Source: Xanthomonas chitinilytica
GTDB lineage: Bacteria > Pseudomonadota > Gammaproteobacteria > Xanthomonadales > Xanthomonadaceae
Direction of reading: 5' to 3'
NCBI RefSeq assembly: GCF_026107455.2
Contig: NZ_JAPCHY010000002.1
Span: forward strand, 62,001 to 126,000
DNA length: 64,000 nt
Part shown: positions 44,938-56,700 of the stretch, one piece after another
Layout of the letters: the number at the start of each line of letters is the position of its first letter
Position numbering within the stretch: position 1 is the first letter of the stretch
Made by a program: the position numbers and the translations under genes
Notes under the pieces: model-generated
What the model saw: only the letters and a program-made list of their open reading frames with translations
Databases searched by the model: none
What the model was told of the DNA's origin: nothing

Positions 44938-47808
44938 TCAGCCGGCGCCGGGCGTCGTGGTCCGGATCGCTTCCTCGCGCACCGAACGCATGCCGGCGTT
45001 GAGCGTGTCCGGATCCATCGCGATCACCGGGTCCAGATAGCGGGTGCGCACCTCGTCCATGGCGGCGCGGTCGTCCAGCTTCACCAGCACGCCATACAGC
45101 CGCGATGCGCTCTCGATGGTGTGGGCATCGCGCGGGCCGCGCAGGCGCACGCGCATCTCCAGCGCCTGGCGATGGGCATCGCGGGCGGTCTCCCATCGCC
45201 GCGCCCCGTCTTCCAGGCGGCCGATGACGTCCAGCGTCGCGGTGGTGATCGGGTGCTCGTCGCCCAGCGTCCTGCGCTGCAGCCGCAGCGTCCGCTGCGC
45301 CAGCACCCGCGCCTCGTCGTACTGTCCGGCGGTGGCCAGCAGGCTGGCCAGCCCGCCACCGGCGAAGATGGTGTCCGGATGTTCCAGCCCCAGGCTCTCC
45401 GTGCGTGCGGCCAGCACCTGCCGCTGCAGCGCGATGGCCGGCGCCAGCCGGCCCTGCTTGCCCAGCAGCCGGACCAGTTCGGCGATGCTGGCCAGGGTCT
45501 GCGGATGGGCCTCGCCCAGTACCCGCTGCTGCCGCTCGATCAGCGTCTGCATGAATGCCTCGGCCTGGCCGAAGGCCGGTTGCCGCTGCGCCAGCCGCAC
45601 CGTGTTGGCGCCCACCAGTGCCAGCGCCTGCAGCGTGTCGGGGTGGTCGTCGCCGAGGCGCCGCTCGCGGATGTCGGCGACTTCGCGGGCCAGCGCCAGC
45701 GACTGCTCGTACTCGTTGCGGGTGTTGTCCAGGTCGGCCAGGGTGAGCATCGCCGCCAGCGTGGTGGCGTCCTCGTCGCCATGACGCTGCCGGTACAGCG
45801 GCAGCAATGCCTCCATCTCCGCACGCGCCTCGTCGCGACGCCCCAGCCGTATCAGCGTGTTCACCAGGTCGCGGCGCAGTTCCAGCAGGCCCGGGTCGGT
45901 GGCCTCCAGCCCGCTCCACTGCAGGCGCAGCGCCTGCTGCCGTTCCAACGCCGCCAGCAGGTGGCCCTGCTCGGCCAGCACCCGTGCCGCACCGCTGTCG
46001 GCGGCGATCCGCAGCGGGTCCAATGCAGGCAGCGCCGCTGCCTGCCGGGTGGCCGCGTCGAACAGGGCGGAGGCTTCCTCCATCTGCCCCTGCTGCCGCA
46101 GCGCCTGCCCCAGGTCCACCCGTACCGAGATCCGCCGCGGGTCGTCCACGGGCAGCATCTCGCGCGCGGCCAGCACCTTGCGCAGCTCCGCGGTGGCGTG
46201 CGGATACTGGCCGATCGCCGCCAGCACCCCGGCCAGCGACTGGCGCAGATCCGCGGCCAGCTGCGGCGAATCGCCGAAGTCCCGCTCCACGCGCGCCAGG
46301 GCATGCGACACCACGTATTCGTCCAGCACGTCGCGGGCCACGGCGCTGGAACCGGACTGCACGAAGGCCTCGGCCACGCGTTCGTCCAGTGGGGCCTCCT
46401 CTCCCGCACCGGCCTGCAAGGCGTGCAGTACGCGCTGCTGCTGCGCGGTCGCCAGCGCATGGCCCATCGCGTCGATGTCCACGCTGGCCAGTGCCGATTG
46501 CTGGAAGCGCACCATCCGCTCCAGCTGCAACTGGCGGGTCTCGGCCATGCGCTGCTGTTCCCGTGCCCGTTCCAGGCCGTACAGCGAGACGCCCAGCCCG
46601 GCCACCAGCGACAGCGCGATCGCCGCAGCGGCCGCCAGCCCCCAGCGGTTGCGCTGCAGGAACCGGCGTGCCACGTAAAGCCGCTGGCCGCGGCGCGCCG
46701 CCACCGGCCGCCGCTGCAGGAAACGCTGCAGGTCGGCAGCCATCTCGTCCACGGTGGCGTAGCGGTCGTCGGCCCTGCGCCGCATCGCCTTGAGCACGAT
46801 CGCATCGACGTCGGCCGGGATATGCCGCAGCGGCCGTGGCGGCAGCGAGCCGTCGGCGGCGGGCGGCGGAGTGCTGCGGCTGGGCGCGGGCAGCTTGCCG
46901 TCGACGATGGCGTTGGACAGGTCCAGCGGCGAGGTCAGGTGCTGGTACGGCCGGTGCCCGCACAGCAACTGGTACAGGACTACGCCCAGCGAGTAGATGT
47001 CGGCGGCCACGGTCAGCGGCTGCCGCTCGATCTGCTCCGGGCTGGCATAGGCGATGGTCAACGCATGCTGGCCGGTGCGGGTCTGCGCCACCTCGGTGCT
47101 GTCGCCCAGCAGCCGGGCGATGCCGAAATCCAGCAGCTTCGGCTCGCCGGCGGCGGTGACCAGGATGTTCGCCGGCTTGATGTCGCGATGGATGACCAGG
47201 TGCCGGTGCGCGTAGGACACCGCATCGCAGACCTTGAGGAACAGGTCGACCAGCTGCGTCAGGTCCGGGCGCCGCTGCGTGCACCACTGGTCGATGCGCT
47301 CGCCATCGACGCATTCCATCGCCAGGAACGGACGCCCGTCGGACAACAGCCCGCCATCGAGCAGCCGCGCGATGCCTGGATGCTGCAACCGCGCCAGCAG
47401 CGTGCGTTCGCGCTGGAAGCGCTCCTGCAGCACCGGCGAACCGATGGCCGAGTCGTGCAGCAGCTTCAGTGCCACCGACTGCACGAAATCGCCCTCGCGG
47501 CGCTCGGCCAGGTAGACGATGCCCATGCCGCCCTCGCCCAGCGGGCGCAGCAGGCGGTATTCGCGTGGGCTGCCGACGGTGGCCTGCTGGCCGCTCAGGT
47601 CGGCGGCGGGCTGATGCGGCAACGGCAGTTCGGGGCCACTGGCGGTGGACACGATCGCATCGAGCATCCAGCGCACTTCGCGGCGCAGCGCCGGATCGCC
47701 CGCCGTCTCGCGCTCGATCAGTGCGTCGCGCTCGTCCCCCGACAGCGCATTGGCCGCCAGCGCGATGCGCTTGGCCTGCCGGTAGCGTTCGGTGATCTCC
47801 CCGTCCAT
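44938..47808 (-). CDS. Serine/threonine protein kinase with TPR-type C-terminal region
   Basis: A 956-residue transmembrane kinase. The Hanks-type domain (about 84-365) has the G-loop LGEGGMGIVYL (90-100), Lys115 in VALKLL, HRDIKPANIL (207-216, catalytic Asp209), DFGIARLL (228-235), the ASPEQ segment (255-259) and the DIYSLGVVLY helix. One membrane span covers residues about 390-411. The remaining 540 residues are helical, with repeated patterns such as RRLGDDHPDTLQAL and RTLGDEHPITTATL, typical of TPR_12/Kinesin-light-chain-like repeats. Kinase inside, TPR sensor or scaffold outside. The ATG at 47808 follows a GGGGGAGGGG site; targets unknown. Confidence 0.93.
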   Translation of the reverse strand: MDGEITERYRQAKRIALAANALSGDERDALIERETAGDPALRREVRWMLDAIVSTASGPELPLPHQPAADLSGQQATVGSPREYRLLRPLGEGGMGIVYLAERREGDFVQSVALKLLHDSAIGSPVLQERFQRERTLLARLQHPGIARLLDGGLLSDGRPFLAMECVDGERIDQWCTQRRPDLTQLVDLFLKVCDAVSYAHRHLVIHRDIKPANILVTAAGEPKLLDFGIARLLGDSTEVAQTRTGQHALTIAYASPEQIERQPLTVAADIYSLGVVLYQLLCGHRPYQHLTSPLDLSNAIVDGKLPAPSRSTPPPAADGSLPPRPLRHIPADVDAIVLKAMRRRADDRYATVDEMAADLQRFLQRRPVAARRGQRLYVARRFLQRNRWGLAAAAAIALSLVAGLGVSLYGLERAREQQRMAETRQLQLERMVRFQQSALASVDIDAMGHALATAQQQRVLHALQAGAGEEAPLDERVAEAFVQSGSSAVARDVLDEYVVSHALARVERDFGDSPQLAADLRQSLAGVLAAIGQYPHATAELRKVLAAREMLPVDDPRRISVRVDLGQALRQQGQMEEASALFDAATRQAAALPALDPLRIAADSGAARVLAEQGHLLAALERQQALRLQWSGLEATDPGLLELRRDLVNTLIRLGRRDEARAEMEALLPLYRQRHGDEDATTLAAMLTLADLDNTRNEYEQSLALAREVADIRERRLGDDHPDTLQALALVGANTVRLAQRQPAFGQAEAFMQTLIERQQRVLGEAHPQTLASIAELVRLLGKQGRLAPAIALQRQVLAARTESLGLEHPDTIFAGGGLASLLATAGQYDEARVLAQRTLRLQRRTLGDEHPITTATLDVIGRLEDGARRWETARDAHRQALEMRVRLRGPRDAHTIESASRLYGVLVKLDDRAAMDEVRTRYLDPVIAMDPDTLNAGMRSVREEAIRTTTPGAG

Positions 47809-47898
47809 CCCCTCCCCCAGGCCGCCGGAGCAGCCGGCGGCGGAATGCACAACGTCGCGATTATGCCGCTGTTGCGCCCGCCGTACCGGAGGCGGGCC

Positions 47899-50613
47899 TC
47901 AACCGGTGTTCTGCACGCCCTGCGAGACGCCGTTGACGCAGGCCACCAGCGCGCGCAGCAGGGCGTCGTCCTGCCCGCCGCTCTCGCGCCAGCGCCCGAG
48001 CAGGTCGACCTGCAGCACGCTGATCGGGTCGATGTAGGGATTGCGCAGGCGGATCGACAGCGCCAGCCGCGGGTCGTGCTCCAGCAGTTCGGCCTGCCCG
48101 CTCAGGCGCTTGACCCAGCTGGCGGTCAGTTCCAGCTCGGCGCGGATCAGCGGGAAGAACCGCTCGTGCAGCGGGCCGGCCAGCTTCGAGAACAGCTCGG
48201 CGATGTTGATGTCGCCCTTGCTCAGCACCATCGCCATGTCGTCGAGGAAGGTGTCGAAGAACGGCCAGTCGTGCGCCATCTCGCGCAGCGCCGCTTCGTG
48301 CCCGGCATCGGCGGCGGCCTGCAGCCCGCTGCCCACGCCGAACCAGCCGGGGATCACCGCGCGCGACTGGCTCCACGCGAACACCCACGGGATCGCCCGC
48401 AGGTTGGACAGCGCGGCATCCTCGCCCAGCCGCCGCGACGGCCGCGAGCCCAGGGTCATGCGCTCGATCACGTCGATCGGCGTGGCCTGGCGGAAGTACG
48501 CCATGAACTCCGGTTGGCCGACGAAGGCGCGGTAGGCGCGCGAACTGGCTTCGGCCACCCGATCCATCACCGGTCGCCACTGCGCTTCGCGCGGCTCCGG
48601 CGCGCGCGGCCGCAGGCTCGAGCGCAGCACCGCGCCGGCGGACTGTTCCAGCGAGCGCAGCGCCAGCGCGCGGATGCCGTATTTGCGGTGGATCACCTCG
48701 CCCTGCTCGGTGACGCGCAGGCGGCCGTCGATGCTGCCGCGCGGCGAGGCATCGACGGCATGGGTGGTCTTGCCGCCGCCGCGGCTGATCGAACCGCCGC
48801 GGCCGTGGAAGAACGTCAGCCGCACGCCGAAGCCCGCGGCCACGTCCAGCAGTTCCACCTGCGCCCGCTGCAGGCCCCAGCGCGAGGCGGCGATGCCTCC
48901 GTCCTTGCCGCTGTCCGAGTAGCCCAGCATGACCATCTGCACGTCGCCGCGCGCGGCCAGGTGCGCGCGGTACACCGGGTCGGACAGCAGGTCGCGCAGG
49001 GTGTCGGTGCCGCGGCGCAGGTCGTCCACAGTCTCGAACAGCGGCGCGATGTCCAGCGGCACCGTGCCCTGCGCGTCCACCAGCCCGCCGCGGCGGGCCA
49101 GCGCCAGCACCGCCAGCACGTCGCCGCGGTCGTGCGCCATGGAGATGATGTAGCTGCCCAGCGCGTCGGCGCCGTGGCGGCGGCGGGCATCGGCCAGCGC
49201 CGCGAACACCTTGTCCAGGCGCTGCCCGGTCTCGTCGTCGGCGGGCGGCGGCAATACCTGCTCGCCGCTGGCATAGGGCGACAGCCGCTGCGCGCGGGCG
49301 CGGTCGTCGAGCGCGTCCCAGGCCTGCTGCCCGTCGAGCGCCGCGGCCAGCGCGCGCGCGTGCACCGACGATTCCTGGCGCACGTCCAGCCGCGCCAGGT
49401 GGAAGCCGAAGGTGCGCGCGCGCCACAGCAGCCGGCGCACCGAGAACCAGCCGGCGTGGCGGCCCTTGTTGGCCTCCAGGCTGTGCAGGATCAGCTCGAT
49501 GTCGGCGATGAACTCGTCCGGCGATGCATAGCCGCCAGGCGCGTCGTCCAGCGTGGCCTGCAGCCGCGCGCGCATCAGGTCGTTGAGCAGACGGTACGGC
49601 ATGTCGGCATGCCGCGGCCGCGACTGCACCTGCGGCAGCAGCCTGCGGTATTCCGCCACCCGCGCCAGCACCGCATCGCTCACCCCCACCAGCTCGACGG
49701 ACTGGCTGAGCAGGCTGGCCAGCTGCAGCATCTCCTTCAGGTACTGCGCCAGCACCGACTCCCGCTGTGCGTTCAAGGTGGCGCTGATGGTGTCGGCATC
49801 CACGTTAGGATTGCCGTCCATGTCGCCGCCCACCCAGGTGCCGAAGCGCACCAGCCGCGGCAGCGGCGGCGACCTGCCCCAGGTATCGACCAGCGCCTGC
49901 TCCAGCGATTCGTACAGCACCGGCATCACCCGGTACAGCACCTGGACCAGGTAGAAACCGACGTGCTCGCGCTCGTCGTCCACCGTCGGCCGCACCGGCG
50001 AGGAGTCGGCGGTCTGCCACGACGAGGTCAGCGCCATGCGGAAGCGCGCGGTATCGGCGGCGCGTTCGCCGGGCGTGCGCTGGCCATCCAGGTCGGCGAC
50101 CAGGCTGGCCACCATCAGCTGTTCCTTCTCCAGCAGCGCACGCCGCACCGCCTCGGTGGGATGGGCGGTGAACACCGGTTCGATGTCGATGCGCGGCAGC
50201 CACTGCTCCAGCTCCTCCAGGGTCACGCCCTTGGCCTTGAGCCGCAGCAGCGCGTCGTGCAGTCCGTCCGGTTGCGGGCGCCGGGTGCCGGCGCGCTGGT
50301 AGTCGCGGCGGCGGCGGATGCGGTGCACCCGCTCGGCGATGTTGACCACCTGGAAGTAGGTGCTGAACGCGCGCACCAGCGATTCGGCATCGCGCGGACT
50401 GCGCCCGGCCAGTTGTTCGCTGAGCGACTGCAGCGGCGCCTGGCTCTCGCGGCGCGCGATGGCGGTGGTGCGTACCTGCTCCACCTCGTCCAGGAAGGCG
50501 GGAGAAACCTGCTCGGCGAGCAGGTCGCCGACCAGTGCGCCCAGCCGGCGCACGTCGTCACGCAGCGGGATATCCGGCGTGGCGAACACGATGCTGCTGC
50601 GGTACTCGTTCAT
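47899..50613 (-). CDS. ppc: Phosphoenolpyruvate carboxylase
   Basis: A 904-residue anaplerotic enzyme making oxaloacetate from PEP and bicarbonate. Catalytic His is in [12 protein letters not shown], Lys in [10 protein letters not shown], and the glycine-rich loop is [28 protein letters not shown] binds the substrate, and the protein ends in QNTG, the usual PEPC terminus. Length is a little above E. coli Ppc (883). It is monocistronic, with a gene-free, AT-richer leader upstream. Confidence 0.97.
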   Translation of the reverse strand: MNEYRSSIVFATPDIPLRDDVRRLGALVGDLLAEQVSPAFLDEVEQVRTTAIARRESQAPLQSLSEQLAGRSPRDAESLVRAFSTYFQVVNIAERVHRIRRRRDYQRAGTRRPQPDGLHDALLRLKAKGVTLEELEQWLPRIDIEPVFTAHPTEAVRRALLEKEQLMVASLVADLDGQRTPGERAADTARFRMALTSSWQTADSSPVRPTVDDEREHVGFYLVQVLYRVMPVLYESLEQALVDTWGRSPPLPRLVRFGTWVGGDMDGNPNVDADTISATLNAQRESVLAQYLKEMLQLASLLSQSVELVGVSDAVLARVAEYRRLLPQVQSRPRHADMPYRLLNDLMRARLQATLDDAPGGYASPDEFIADIELILHSLEANKGRHAGWFSVRRLLWRARTFGFHLARLDVRQESSVHARALAAALDGQQAWDALDDRARAQRLSPYASGEQVLPPPADDETGQRLDKVFAALADARRRHGADALGSYIISMAHDRGDVLAVLALARRGGLVDAQGTVPLDIAPLFETVDDLRRGTDTLRDLLSDPVYRAHLAARGDVQMVMLGYSDSGKDGGIAASRWGLQRAQVELLDVAAGFGVRLTFFHGRGGSISRGGGKTTHAVDASPRGSIDGRLRVTEQGEVIHRKYGIRALALRSLEQSAGAVLRSSLRPRAPEPREAQWRPVMDRVAEASSRAYRAFVGQPEFMAYFRQATPIDVIERMTLGSRPSRRLGEDAALSNLRAIPWVFAWSQSRAVIPGWFGVGSGLQAAADAGHEAALREMAHDWPFFDTFLDDMAMVLSKGDINIAELFSKLAGPLHERFFPLIRAELELTASWVKRLSGQAELLEHDPRLALSIRLRNPYIDPISVLQVDLLGRWRESGGQDDALLRALVACVNGVSQGVQNTG

Positions 50614-50965
50614 CTGCGACGCCGAACCTCAGGGAGCAAGAGCAATCAAGCCTAACCGAAAAGAACGCGGTGTTTTGCAGTGCACCAATCCTGAAACAGT
50701 TGCGTTTGTAATGTTGTCCAGCTGTTGTCCTTTCGGACATTGGAGAAGCGATCCGATGCTCCATGGCGGACAAGCCGTGACATGCCAAACCACCACGGAA
50801 GCCGGACCGGCACTACCAACCAGTGCTCGACCGCTGGTCGGGGATTGGCGCGCATCATCGACAGGTTCGACATGGACCGGGGGCAAAGTGCCGACCAACG
50901 ATCGGCACTCGCCCAGGACAGCCTCGTTGCTCCGGACCCGCCCTGCCAGCTGCCGACACCACACG
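50614..50965. other. Intergenic region between ppc and the S9 peptidase
   Basis: About 350 bases, less GC-rich than the surroundings, especially 50640-50720. It must hold the ppc promoter (minus strand) and the 3' end of the peptidase gene. Short open frames here (for example minus strand 50629-51000) have no ribosome binding site or coding-like composition. I see no repeat, RNA gene or clear terminator. Confidence 0.5.
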
Positions 50966-53479
50966 TCAGCGGCGCTTGCCGTCCTTCGTCGGGGCGACAA
51001 GCCAGCGGTCCAGCCACTCCTCGCTTTCGGCCAGCATGGTCATGATCGACTCGCGTGCGCGGTAGCCGTGCGATTCGTTCGGCAGCATCACCAACCGCGA
51101 GGTGCCACCCAGACCCTTGACCGCGGCGAACATGCGCTCGCTCTGGATCGGGAAGGTGCCGGAGTTGTTGTCGTCCTCGCCGTGGATGAACAGGATCGGG
51201 TCCTTGATACGGTCGGCGTAGTTGAACGGCGACATCTTCTGGTAGGTATCCTGCGCCTGCCAGTAGTTGCGTTCCTCGGCCTGGAAGCCGAACGGCGTGA
51301 GCGTGCGGTTGTAGGCGCCGCTGCGGGCGATACCAGCCTTGAACAGGCGCGTGTGCGCCAGCAGGTTGGCGGTCATGAACGCACCGTAGGAATGCCCGCC
51401 CACGGCGATGCGCTCGCGGTCGCCGACACCACGCCGCACCACTTCATCCACCGCCGCCTGCGCGCTGGCCACCAGTTGCTGCACATAGGTGTCATTCGGC
51501 TCGGTGTCGCCCTCGCCGATGATCGGCATGGTCGGGTTGTTGAGCACCACGTAGCCCTTGGCCAGGAACGCCTGCGGCCCCCAGTAGCTGATCGCGTTGA
51601 AGCGGTGCGGCGAGCCGGTCACCTGGCTGGCGTCGTCGGCGGACTTGAACTCGGCCGGGTAGGCCCACATCAGCACCGGGCGCGGGCCGTCCTTCTTCGG
51701 ATCGTAGCCGGGCGGCAACAGCAGATCGGCAGTGAGTTCGACGCCATCGTCGCGCTTATAGCGGATCTGTTCCTTCTTCACCCCGCGCAGTTGCGGCAAC
51801 GGGTGCGCGAAACGGGTCAGGTCCACCGCCCCGGCATCGGCGGACAGGCCACGCGCGAACAGGTTGGCCGGCACGTCGTTGGATTCGCGATAGGTGAGGA
51901 TGCGTGCGTCCTCGCCCTCGATGATCGACAGCGGCACCTCGTAGTACGGCGCCTGCGAGTGGAACAGGCGCTCGCTGTCGCCGCTGGCCAGGTCAACGCG
52001 GTCGAGGAACGGACGGTCGCCTTCCGGCGAGGCGCCATCGCCGATGCGATAGAAGCTGTTGCCGTCTGCGCTGAACTGCAACCGCGCGCGACCAGCATCA
52101 TCCGGTTGCAACAGCGGCTCGCCGGGGTCGCCGTAGCGGTCGTCCTCCGAACGTGCGTACAGCAATGCCGGTGCCTGCTCCGGGTGGTCCGGGGCGATCT
52201 TCCACTGCTTCACCTGGCGGCTCTTCCACCAGTATTCGTCCAGCAGCGCCACGTCGCCACGGCCCCAGGTGATGCCGGCATAGCGCGAACCCAATTGCGC
52301 CAGCGTCACCGGCGGCCTGTCGAACGGCGCGGCCTGCACCAGCACGGCATCGCGCACCGCCGCCTCTCGCGCCGGGTCGCCACCGTCCTGCGCCTCGGCC
52401 CACACCAGCGTGGCCGGCGCATCGGCACGCCAACCGATCGAACGCACGCCGGTCGGCACCGCGTCGTTGCCGGTGGGCAGGCCATCGACCAGCGGCAGCT
52501 TCGCCACCGTGTGCGCCACCCGGCCCTGCGCATCCAGCACCTCGATGCGGCGCGGGAAGCGGTTGACCGGCACCGCGTAGGAGAACGGCCGCTCCACCCG
52601 CTGGCTGAGCAGGTATTTGCCATCGGGCGAAGGCGACAAGCCCAGGTACAGGCCCGGCGTGCCGACCGGGGTGGTCTGGCCGTTGATCACCAGCCGCAGC
52701 GGCTGCGCCTGCAGGTAGTACTCCAGCAAGCGGGCGTCGTCCTCATTCTTCAGCAGATCCTGGTAGGTGCGTACCGAGCGCACGCCCTGCCCTGCCACGG
52801 TTTCCTGCACTGCCGGCCCGGTGGGAATGCCATCGCCGTGGGGCGGCTCGCCCTGCGCGGTCGGGCGCTGCATCACCAGCAGCGCATCGCTGCCCGGCAA
52901 CCACACATAGCCGTTGCCGACGATGCTGTTCAAGCGCTCGGCAACGCGGCGCGCGCTGCCGGCAGCCACGTCCACCAGCCATAGCTCGTTGCTGCCGTTG
53001 GCCGGGTCGAGCTGGTTGAAGGCCAGGTACCTCTGGTCCGACGACCACGCCAGCGAGGCCACCGACAGCGGCTGCGGCAGGCCGCTGATCTGGCGCTCGG
53101 CGCCGTCCACGGTGGAAATCAACCACAGCTTGCTGCCGAAGGAAAAGCGGCTGTCGGAGAACGTCTTCGGATTGATGCGCAGCCCGGCCAGCTTCAGCTC
53201 TGGCTGCGCCACCTGGGCGATGGACGGCAGCGCCGGGGTCTGCACCATCGCCGCCAGGTCACGTTTTGGCGACAGGAACAGGGCCGGCGCCCGCGGCGCA
53301 TCCACCACCGCCTGCAGTTCCGCCGACGGCAGCCGGTAGCCCGCCGCGGCGGACGCCGGAGCCGGGGCCGGGGCCTGCGCCCAGGCCGCGGCCGGTGCCA
53401 GCAGCAGGCCGGCGCACAATACGGCCAGCGGCCGCCAGCGGGCCTTGCGCCCGCCCATCCTCGCTATCGTCATCGTCAT
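50966..53479 (-). CDS. S9 family peptidase (prolyl-oligopeptidase fold, glutamyl-endopeptidase-like)
   Basis: An 837-residue exported serine peptidase. The signal peptide (LAVLCAGLLLAPAAAWA) covers residues up to about 34, followed by a Pro/Ala stretch and a beta-propeller-like N-terminal domain with several WxxD/YLAFNQ blades. The C-terminal alpha/beta-hydrolase has the nucleophile Ser697 in GGHSYGAFM, the acid in HGEDDNNSG and the His in NESHGYRAR. Long plastid-type glutamyl endopeptidases share this layout. It probably degrades peptides in the periplasm. Starts at 53479, 53473 and 53494 are all possible. Divergent from ahcY. Confidence 0.92.
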   Translation of the reverse strand: MTMTIARMGGRKARWRPLAVLCAGLLLAPAAAWAQAPAPAPASAAAGYRLPSAELQAVVDAPRAPALFLSPKRDLAAMVQTPALPSIAQVAQPELKLAGLRINPKTFSDSRFSFGSKLWLISTVDGAERQISGLPQPLSVASLAWSSDQRYLAFNQLDPANGSNELWLVDVAAGSARRVAERLNSIVGNGYVWLPGSDALLVMQRPTAQGEPPHGDGIPTGPAVQETVAGQGVRSVRTYQDLLKNEDDARLLEYYLQAQPLRLVINGQTTPVGTPGLYLGLSPSPDGKYLLSQRVERPFSYAVPVNRFPRRIEVLDAQGRVAHTVAKLPLVDGLPTGNDAVPTGVRSIGWRADAPATLVWAEAQDGGDPAREAAVRDAVLVQAAPFDRPPVTLAQLGSRYAGITWGRGDVALLDEYWWKSRQVKQWKIAPDHPEQAPALLYARSEDDRYGDPGEPLLQPDDAGRARLQFSADGNSFYRIGDGASPEGDRPFLDRVDLASGDSERLFHSQAPYYEVPLSIIEGEDARILTYRESNDVPANLFARGLSADAGAVDLTRFAHPLPQLRGVKKEQIRYKRDDGVELTADLLLPPGYDPKKDGPRPVLMWAYPAEFKSADDASQVTGSPHRFNAISYWGPQAFLAKGYVVLNNPTMPIIGEGDTEPNDTYVQQLVASAQAAVDEVVRRGVGDRERIAVGGHSYGAFMTANLLAHTRLFKAGIARSGAYNRTLTPFGFQAEERNYWQAQDTYQKMSPFNYADRIKDPILFIHGEDDNNSGTFPIQSERMFAAVKGLGGTSRLVMLPNESHGYRARESIMTMLAESEEWLDRWLVAPTKDGKRR

Positions 53480-53586
53480 CCCACCCCGTGTCATGTCAGC
53501 CCGGGACCATAGCAGCCCGGTGCCATGCGGGCCCTCTGCCGTTGGTTGGGTCGCGGCCCGGTTCATCCCGGAAGCGGCCGCGGCGA

Positions 53587-53592
53587 TATAAT
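53587..53592 (+). promoter_or_regulatory. -10 element upstream of the SAH riboswitch
   Basis: A perfect TATAAT just ahead of the riboswitch, placing the transcription start near 53598-53600, at the very beginning of the aptamer. The -35 region is weak; TTCATC at 53562 is the nearest candidate. Confidence 0.7.
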
Positions 53593-53599
53593 CGCGGTC

Positions 53600-53710
53600 C
53601 CTCCGCCGAGGGGCGCTGCGACCATGGATGCGAATCCGCTCGCGAAGCCGGCACCGCCGCTTCGCCATGGCCAGGCTCGGCGGAAGGTCCACGCAACAAC
53701 GGCGCCCGGC
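53600..53710 (+). ncRNA. S-adenosylhomocysteine (SAH) riboswitch upstream of ahcY
   Basis: The conserved core CCGAGGGGCGCTGCGACC begins at 53606. P1 is formed by CCGCCGAG (53603-53610) and CTCGGCGG (53675-53682). The 3' conserved part, AACAACGGCGCCC, ends near 53707, and its GCGCCC (53702-53707) can pair with GGGCGC at 53610-53615, giving the pseudoknot of the SAH aptamer. A start codon lies 37 bases later. SAH riboswitches turn their gene on when SAH accumulates, and the downstream gene is SAH hydrolase, a perfect functional match. Confidence 0.93.
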
Positions 53711-53746
53711 GAACGCGAGTCACCTCGCCATAGACCGGAGCATTGC

Positions 53747-55192
<1,446 letters not shown>

Positions 55193-55206
55193 CCGTTGCC
55201 GGCCCC

Positions 55207-55237
55207 GGTCCCGCGGCTGCGCTGCCGTCGCGGGACC
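55207..55237 (+). terminator. GC-rich hairpin after ahcY, possible terminator
   Basis: GGTCCCGCG and its perfect complement CGCGGGACC enclose a 13-base loop, starting 14 bases after the ahcY stop. There is no T-run, so it would need Rho or act as an mRNA-stabilising stem. Confidence 0.45.
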
Positions 55238-55310
55238 CGGGTCGCGGCCACGGCCTCCCGCCCGTGCGGCTGCGCGGGCCACGACTTCCCACCGCGCAAG
55301 GAACGCCCGC

Positions 55311-55889
55311 ATGTTCGGCATTTTCAGGAAGAAGACTCCCGGCACGATCACCCTGACCCTCAACGCGCGCCTGCAGCCGATGCACCGCGCCGAGCTGGAG
55401 GACGCCTTCGAGCAGATCGCCGGGGAAGAGAAGCTCGCTGCGCGCGTGGTCGGCGGCGGCACCGCGCTGTCGCCGGAAGGCGAAGTCGAGAACTGCGACA
55501 TCGAGATCGAACTGGACGACTGCACGCGCGCGGCGGCCGAGCGGATCGCCGGCATCTTCGCCGCCATGCTGGCGCCGAAGGGGTCGTCCCTGTACGTGCC
55601 GGGCGAGGCCGGGCGCATCCCGTTCGGCACGCACGAGGGGCTGGCCCTCTATCTCAACGGCACCGACCTGCCCGACGAGGTCTACGCCTCGTGCGACTCC
55701 AACCACGTGTACGACGAGTGCATCCGCCTGCTGGACGGCGTGGGCATGGTCAACAGCCACTGGCAGGGCCCGACCGAGACCGCGCTGTACATGTACGGCC
55801 GCAGCTACGACGACATGCAGGCCAGGCTCGCCGGCTTCCTCGCCGACTACCCGCTGTGCCGCGACTGCCGCGTGGTCCGCATCGCCTGA
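55311..55889 (+). CDS. Conserved-looking cytosolic protein, unknown function
   Basis: A 192-residue protein that I do not recognise. It begins MFGIFRKK, then a strand-rich region, an acidic middle (ENCDIEIELDDC) and an aromatic segment (YASCDSNHVYDEC). It ends in an arginine-containing tail with two spaced cysteines (LCRDCRVVRIA). No signal peptide or membrane span. Codon usage matches the neighbours and a ribosome binding site (AAGGAA) precedes the ATG, so it is very likely real. It follows ahcY by 118 bases. Some immunity-type proteins have such compact acidic compositions, but nothing specific supports that here. Confidence 0.7.
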   Translation: MFGIFRKKTPGTITLTLNARLQPMHRAELEDAFEQIAGEEKLAARVVGGGTALSPEGEVENCDIEIELDDCTRAAAERIAGIFAAMLAPKGSSLYVPGEAGRIPFGTHEGLALYLNGTDLPDEVYASCDSNHVYDECIRLLDGVGMVNSHWQGPTETALYMYGRSYDDMQARLAGFLADYPLCRDCRVVRIA

Positions 55890-56226
55890 GCGGCGGCATC
55901 CGCCGGCGCGGAGCCACTGCCGGCCGCGCGTGTGGATCTCCGCCCGTCCGATGGACGTCCTGCACGGCGCCCGCCGTCGTTCCGGAGCAGCTTCGATTCG
56001 ACTGCCTGCAGCCCTGCGCGGAAGCGACGGACGTGGAGTCTCCTGCACGCATCCGGCTCGAGAACGCCGCAGATGCCGCGCGACGGCTTGCGCGTCAGCA
56101 GGACGGCCTTCCGCCCGCCATCGCACCGCCGCGGTTTCCCGGCGGTGCCGTGCAGAGACGAGCCTGGAACCAACATGGCGGAGTCGCGGCCAAGGCAAAC
56201 CGGGAACCGCGCGCTACGATGCCGCC
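55890..56226. other. Intergenic region with a 9-bp perfect hairpin
   Basis: About 337 bases with no gene I can support. At 56123-56148 GCACCGCCG and CGGCGGTGC pair perfectly around an 8-base loop (CGGTTTCC). No T-run follows. The remainder shows no repeat or recognisable RNA. Confidence 0.5.
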
Positions 56227-56700
56227 ATGACGCCCGCCATCGCCCTGCTCAAGCGCGAGAAGACCGCCCACAGCGTGCGCAGCTATGCGCACGAGCGCGA
56301 CGCCGACTCCTACGGCGACGAGGCCGTGCGCAAGTTGGGGCTGGACCCGGCACAGGTGTTCAAGACCCTGCTGGCCAGCACCGACGCGCACGAGCTGCTG
56401 GTGGCGATCGTGCCGGTGGCCGGCCAGCTGGACCTGAAGGCGCTGGCCGAGGCCGCCGGCTGCAAGAAATGCGGGATGGCCGCCGTCGACGCCGCGCAAC
56501 GCGCCACCGGCTACCTGGCCGGCGGCATCAGCCCGCTGGCGCAGAAGAAGAAGCTGCGCACCTTCCTCGACGCCAGCGCGCAGGCGCTGCCGACGATCCA
56601 CGTCAGCGCCGGCCGCCGCGGACTGGAGGTGGAGCTGGCACCGGCCGATCTGCTGCAGCTGACCGCCGGCCGTTACGCCGCCATCGGAAAGGCGCGCTGA
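56227..56700 (+). CDS. ybaK: Cys-tRNA(Pro)/Cys-tRNA(Cys) deacylase YbaK
   Basis: A 157-residue trans-editing enzyme that removes cysteine wrongly attached to tRNA(Pro). The YbaK/EbsC domain fills the protein: an early YAHE segment, DPAQVFKTLLA with the conserved Lys, the glycine-rich YLAGGISPLAQKKKLRTFLD, and a C-terminal RGLEVELAPADL block. The length equals E. coli YbaK (159). Its stop overlaps the following gene by one base. Confidence 0.95.
   Translation: MTPAIALLKREKTAHSVRSYAHERDADSYGDEAVRKLGLDPAQVFKTLLASTDAHELLVAIVPVAGQLDLKALAEAAGCKKCGMAAVDAAQRATGYLAGGISPLAQKKKLRTFLDASAQALPTIHVSAGRRGLEVELAPADLLQLTAGRYAAIGKAR

Noticed and set aside
44011..50655. A plus-strand open frame of more than 2,200 codons antisense to the kinase and ppc genes
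   Set aside because: Long antisense frames are expected at this GC content. The minus-strand genes have complete family motifs throughout, whereas this frame is low-complexity with no recognisable domain.
50629..51017. Short minus-strand frames in the ppc/S9 gap
   Set aside because: No ribosome binding site, overlap with the end of the peptidase gene, and no protein-like pattern.
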